A stretch of 32,763 nt of DNA from Clostridia bacterium (GTDB lineage: Bacteria > Bacillota > Clostridia > TANB77 > CAG-508). The notes under the pieces were generated by a model. The model saw only the letters and a program-made list of their open reading frames with translations, searched no databases and was not told the DNA's origin. A program made the translations under genes and the position numbers. The stretch spans positions 1-32,763 of the forward strand of contig JAAWDR010000037.1 of the NCBI GenBank assembly GCA_022793875.1, given 5' to 3'. This document shows positions 30,422-32,763 of this stretch, in pieces. Each line of letters opens with the position of its first letter. Position 1 is the first letter of the stretch.

Positions 30422-32763
30422 TTATTTTAGTTCTGGACATCCTTTGCTGTTAAGATTATCTAAATCCCAAATGTTTTCATCAAATTCTAAATTTTTATAA
30501 AATTCTTTATTTAAGTCTGATTTAGAAATAGCATCTAAATTTCCACTTGTATTTGATGTAGCATTGCTCTTTCCTGTTGCTTCAGCATATTCATAACATT
30601 TTGTAAGCATTGTTTTAATTAATGCTTCATCATCTGCATATATAAATTTGCTAGGAAGCATATCTGCTGTATATGCTGACATATTTCCAAATGCTAATGA
30701 ATTTTTTATACGACTTGTATTACTAATTGGTAATCCAACAATTCCTGCATTTTGTTTTCTGTTTTTCTTTTCTGAATCTGATGTTCTTTCAATATTTACA
30801 TCTGATATTACATTTGATACTGTAACATTTGTTTCTGTTGAACCTATAATTCCTGCATTTGCTATCGCTGTAACAGATAAATTACCATCGACATATACAT
30901 TTGTTACTGTTCCTCCATATTTTCTACCAACAAGCCCTGCAATATATACTCCATTTCCACTTAAATTAGCATTTTTGATACTAATTTTATCAAAAGTTGA
31001 ATTACTATTATCTACTGCAACTACTACTGCAACATTGTTTCTACCTTGTACTGTTACATCGTTAAATTTCATATTAGCAAATTTAGCACCTGAACTTTTT
31101 AATGCAAATATTCCAACAAAGTCTGTTGTTGCTTTTGTATTTGTACAATTTTCCATATTTAAGTTTTCTACTGTTCCATTAAATTGTTCAAATAATGCAC
31201 TATTATTTAGATTTGAAATTGTATATCCTTTTCCATCTATTTTTCCTGTAAATGTTCCTGCTATAATAGTATTTGTTGTAGCTGTATGTCCAGTAAAGTC
31301 TATATCACCTGTTAATTCAAATAATCCGCCTGGTTCAGCACTTAATTTTTCTACAAATTCAGTTTTGTTTGAAATCTTTGTAACTAAACGCTCTACAGTA
31401 CATTCTCTAGTAATTACATTACTAACAGCTCCACCAATTAAAGCTAAATCATTTCTAGCACCCAAGAACATTTTTAATCCTGTAACATTTATTTTTTCTG
31501 CTGTACTAGATTCTATTTTATTAGCTAAAGCTCCTGAAGTAGTATTAGTTCTTGGAATATCTGTGTTTTCTAATGTTAAGTTTCCAACATATCCATATCT
31601 AATTTTATTAAATATAGGTATTTTATTACCAATTATTTTATGTCCATTACCATCTAATCTACCCATAAATGTTTGAGTTACATTTGTAGTCATTTCTGAG
31701 AAATCAATGTCATTATCTAGTACATAGTAGCCATAAGGTTTATTATTAATTTTCTCTACTAATTCTTCTGCTGTTTGTATATGTGTTACTTCAACATCTG
31801 TTCCAAGTGGGTCAGCCACAAAGTCATTTGTAGCACTCTTTAAGTAATGATAATATATCTTTCTAAGATTTGTTCTTTGAGATATATTTCTATCTCCCTT
31901 ATTAGCATCATTTGTTAATGCTTCAGTAAATCTGTCTATCATATATTCAACATCTATATATTTATTATTATTAATATTTTCTTCAACTGTTGCATATCTA
32001 CTCATTTTGTATTGTTTCCAATCCATTTCAGTACCAGTTACCATTTTCGTAATTTTCTTAATTGCATCTAAGTCATTAGCAGATGCTCTACTACCATAAG
32101 TAACATATCCATCAACTCCAGCATAACCTAACATTTCAAAGAAATTACGTTTAGTAGAGAATGCATCAGCATATCCACCATCTAAATGACCTAAAAACCA
32201 ACGGTTTACCCATACGGATTCAAATCCATAATCATTTGAACCAAGTCCATTAATTACAGCTAATCCTCTTACACTTACTCCCCAAGCATTATTTGGTCTT
32301 AGCACAATTCTATTATCATATAAAGCTTCTAATGATGTTAAATTCATAGCAGTAGCTTGTGCTGCCGTAATTCCTCCCCAAGAAGACCAACCAGCAGATA
32401 TATTCATTCTTGTAGCAATCTTTGCTTGTTGTTCTGGTGTTAATCTAATAAATGCTTTTCCTTCAATATAATCTAGTAAATCTAGTGCATTTTGTTGTCC
32501 TTTATAATAATTTTCTAATTTTTCCCTTGTATTAATTCTCTCAGGAGTTAGATTTTGAGTCGCATTACCTTCTTTATTCAAATAGAAAGATGTATTAAAG
32601 TAATATGGTCCAACATCTTGAGTAAGATTGTTTTCACTCCAATTAGCATATTGTTGAACATTACCTTCTGTAAGTGTTTCAAGTTGCACTCTAGCACCAC
32701 GTTGATATAACATTATTTTATCATATAAAGCGTGTTCAAATTCGTGTGTCCAAGTATCAAAAT
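30422..32763 (-). CDS. M26-like (ZmpB/IgA1 protease type) surface metalloprotease, N-terminus beyond window
   Basis: At least 780 codons run from the right edge to the stop at 30422; the start is outside. At the edge is FDTWTHEFEHALYDKIMLY with the HExxH zinc motif. After it come segments found behind the catalytic motif of M26 peptidases (ALDLLDYIEGKAF, and NRIVLRPNNAWGVSVRG). The C-terminal half (from about codon 330) has GLUG-like beta repeats: YGYYVLDNDIDFSEMT, FMGRLDGNGHKIIGN, GTFTGKIDGKGYTISNLNN, GTVENLNMENC and VAGLVGRKYGGTVTNVYVDG. No sortase signal or membrane helix is visible at the C terminus (GCPELK). It should be an extracellular protease for host or surface proteins. M26 assignment is from pattern, with HEFEH in place of HEMTH. 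Confidence 0.75.
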   Translation of the reverse strand, partial: FDTWTHEFEHALYDKIMLYQRGARVQLETLTEGNVQQYANWSENNLTQDVGPYYFNTSFYLNKEGNATQNLTPERINTREKLENYYKGQQNALDLLDYIEGKAFIRLTPEQQAKIATRMNISAGWSSWGGITAAQATAMNLTSLEALYDNRIVLRPNNAWGVSVRGLAVINGLGSNDYGFESVWVNRWFLGHLDGGYADAFSTKRNFFEMLGYAGVDGYVTYGSRASANDLDAIKKITKMVTGTEMDWKQYKMSRYATVEENINNNKYIDVEYMIDRFTEALTNDANKGDRNISQRTNLRKIYYHYLKSATNDFVADPLGTDVEVTHIQTAEELVEKINNKPYGYYVLDNDIDFSEMTTNVTQTFMGRLDGNGHKIIGNKIPIFNKIRYGYVGNLTLENTDIPRTNTTSGALANKIESSTAEKINVTGLKMFLGARNDLALIGGAVSNVITRECTVERLVTKISNKTEFVEKLSAEPGGLFELTGDIDFTGHTATTNTIIAGTFTGKIDGKGYTISNLNNSALFEQFNGTVENLNMENCTNTKATTDFVGIFALKSSGAKFANMKFNDVTVQGRNNVAVVVAVDNSNSTFDKISIKNANLSGNGVYIAGLVGRKYGGTVTNVYVDGNLSVTAIANAGIIGSTETNVTVSNVISDVNIERTSDSEKKNRKQNAGIVGLPISNTSRIKNSLAFGNMSAYTADMLPSKFIYADDEALIKTMLTKCYEYAEATGKSNATSNTSGNLDAISKSDLNKEFYKNLEFDENIWDLDNLNSKGCPELK

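Overview
The window is AT-rich DNA of a spore-forming, low-GC Gram-positive bacterium, most likely an anaerobic gut-type Clostridia member. The evidence is yabG next to veg, spoIIID, a dnaG-rpoD pair, a class-D-like sortase beside a thioester/SpaA-type surface protein, an M26-like surface metalloprotease, and AAGGAGG ribosome binding sites throughout. No rRNA or tRNA genes were seen.

Layout. 1-249: 5' end of a group II intron running off the left edge on the minus strand. 266-4259: a run of small membrane or secreted accessory genes, including a zincin-like DUF3267 protein, a TNF/C1q-like protein, an XRE regulator and a DUF3592 protein. 4477-9264: an E2-like acyltransferase without its catalytic His, OGG-type glycosylase, YitT, an Elp3-like radical SAM protein and RNase III. 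9449-11732: a small unknown gene, veg, yabG and spoIIID. 12111-16298: a COG2509 FAD-dependent dehydrogenase, cysteine desulfurase and a patatin. 16492-22255: two WG-repeat proteins flanking a PemK/MazF-like protein and a sortase/surface-protein pair. 22402-27979: a histidine kinase/response regulator pair, a small membrane protein, rpoD and dnaG. 28163-30072: a HAD nucleotidase-like gene and an AAA/DUF4143 ATPase. 30098-30264: remnant of an iron alcohol dehydrogenase. 30422-end: C-terminal part of an M26-like protease.

Main observation. Four otherwise well-preserved genes (veg, the FAD dehydrogenase, cysteine desulfurase twice, and the thioester surface protein) are interrupted by five +1 frameshifts. 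At all five sites the interrupted frame presents an in-frame CGG codon, and skipping its C lets the ribosome read GGN (Gly) and continue in the homologous frame. In the four sites that can be compared with family patterns the restored residue is a conserved glycine. veg has a perfect-consensus TTGACA-17-TATAAT promoter, which argues against decay. By eye, about 24 other intact genes (about 7,300 codons) contain no in-frame CGG, although CGG occurs at least 14 times in their other two phases. This suggests that CGG is unassigned or hungry in this organism and is used as a +1 frameshift (or CGGN quadruplet) signal. Against a universal rule, three small and possibly foreign genes (21521-22255, 24754-24981, 28163-28642) and the FAD tail carry CGG in frame with no sign of a shift. 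Sequencing or assembly error must also be excluded.
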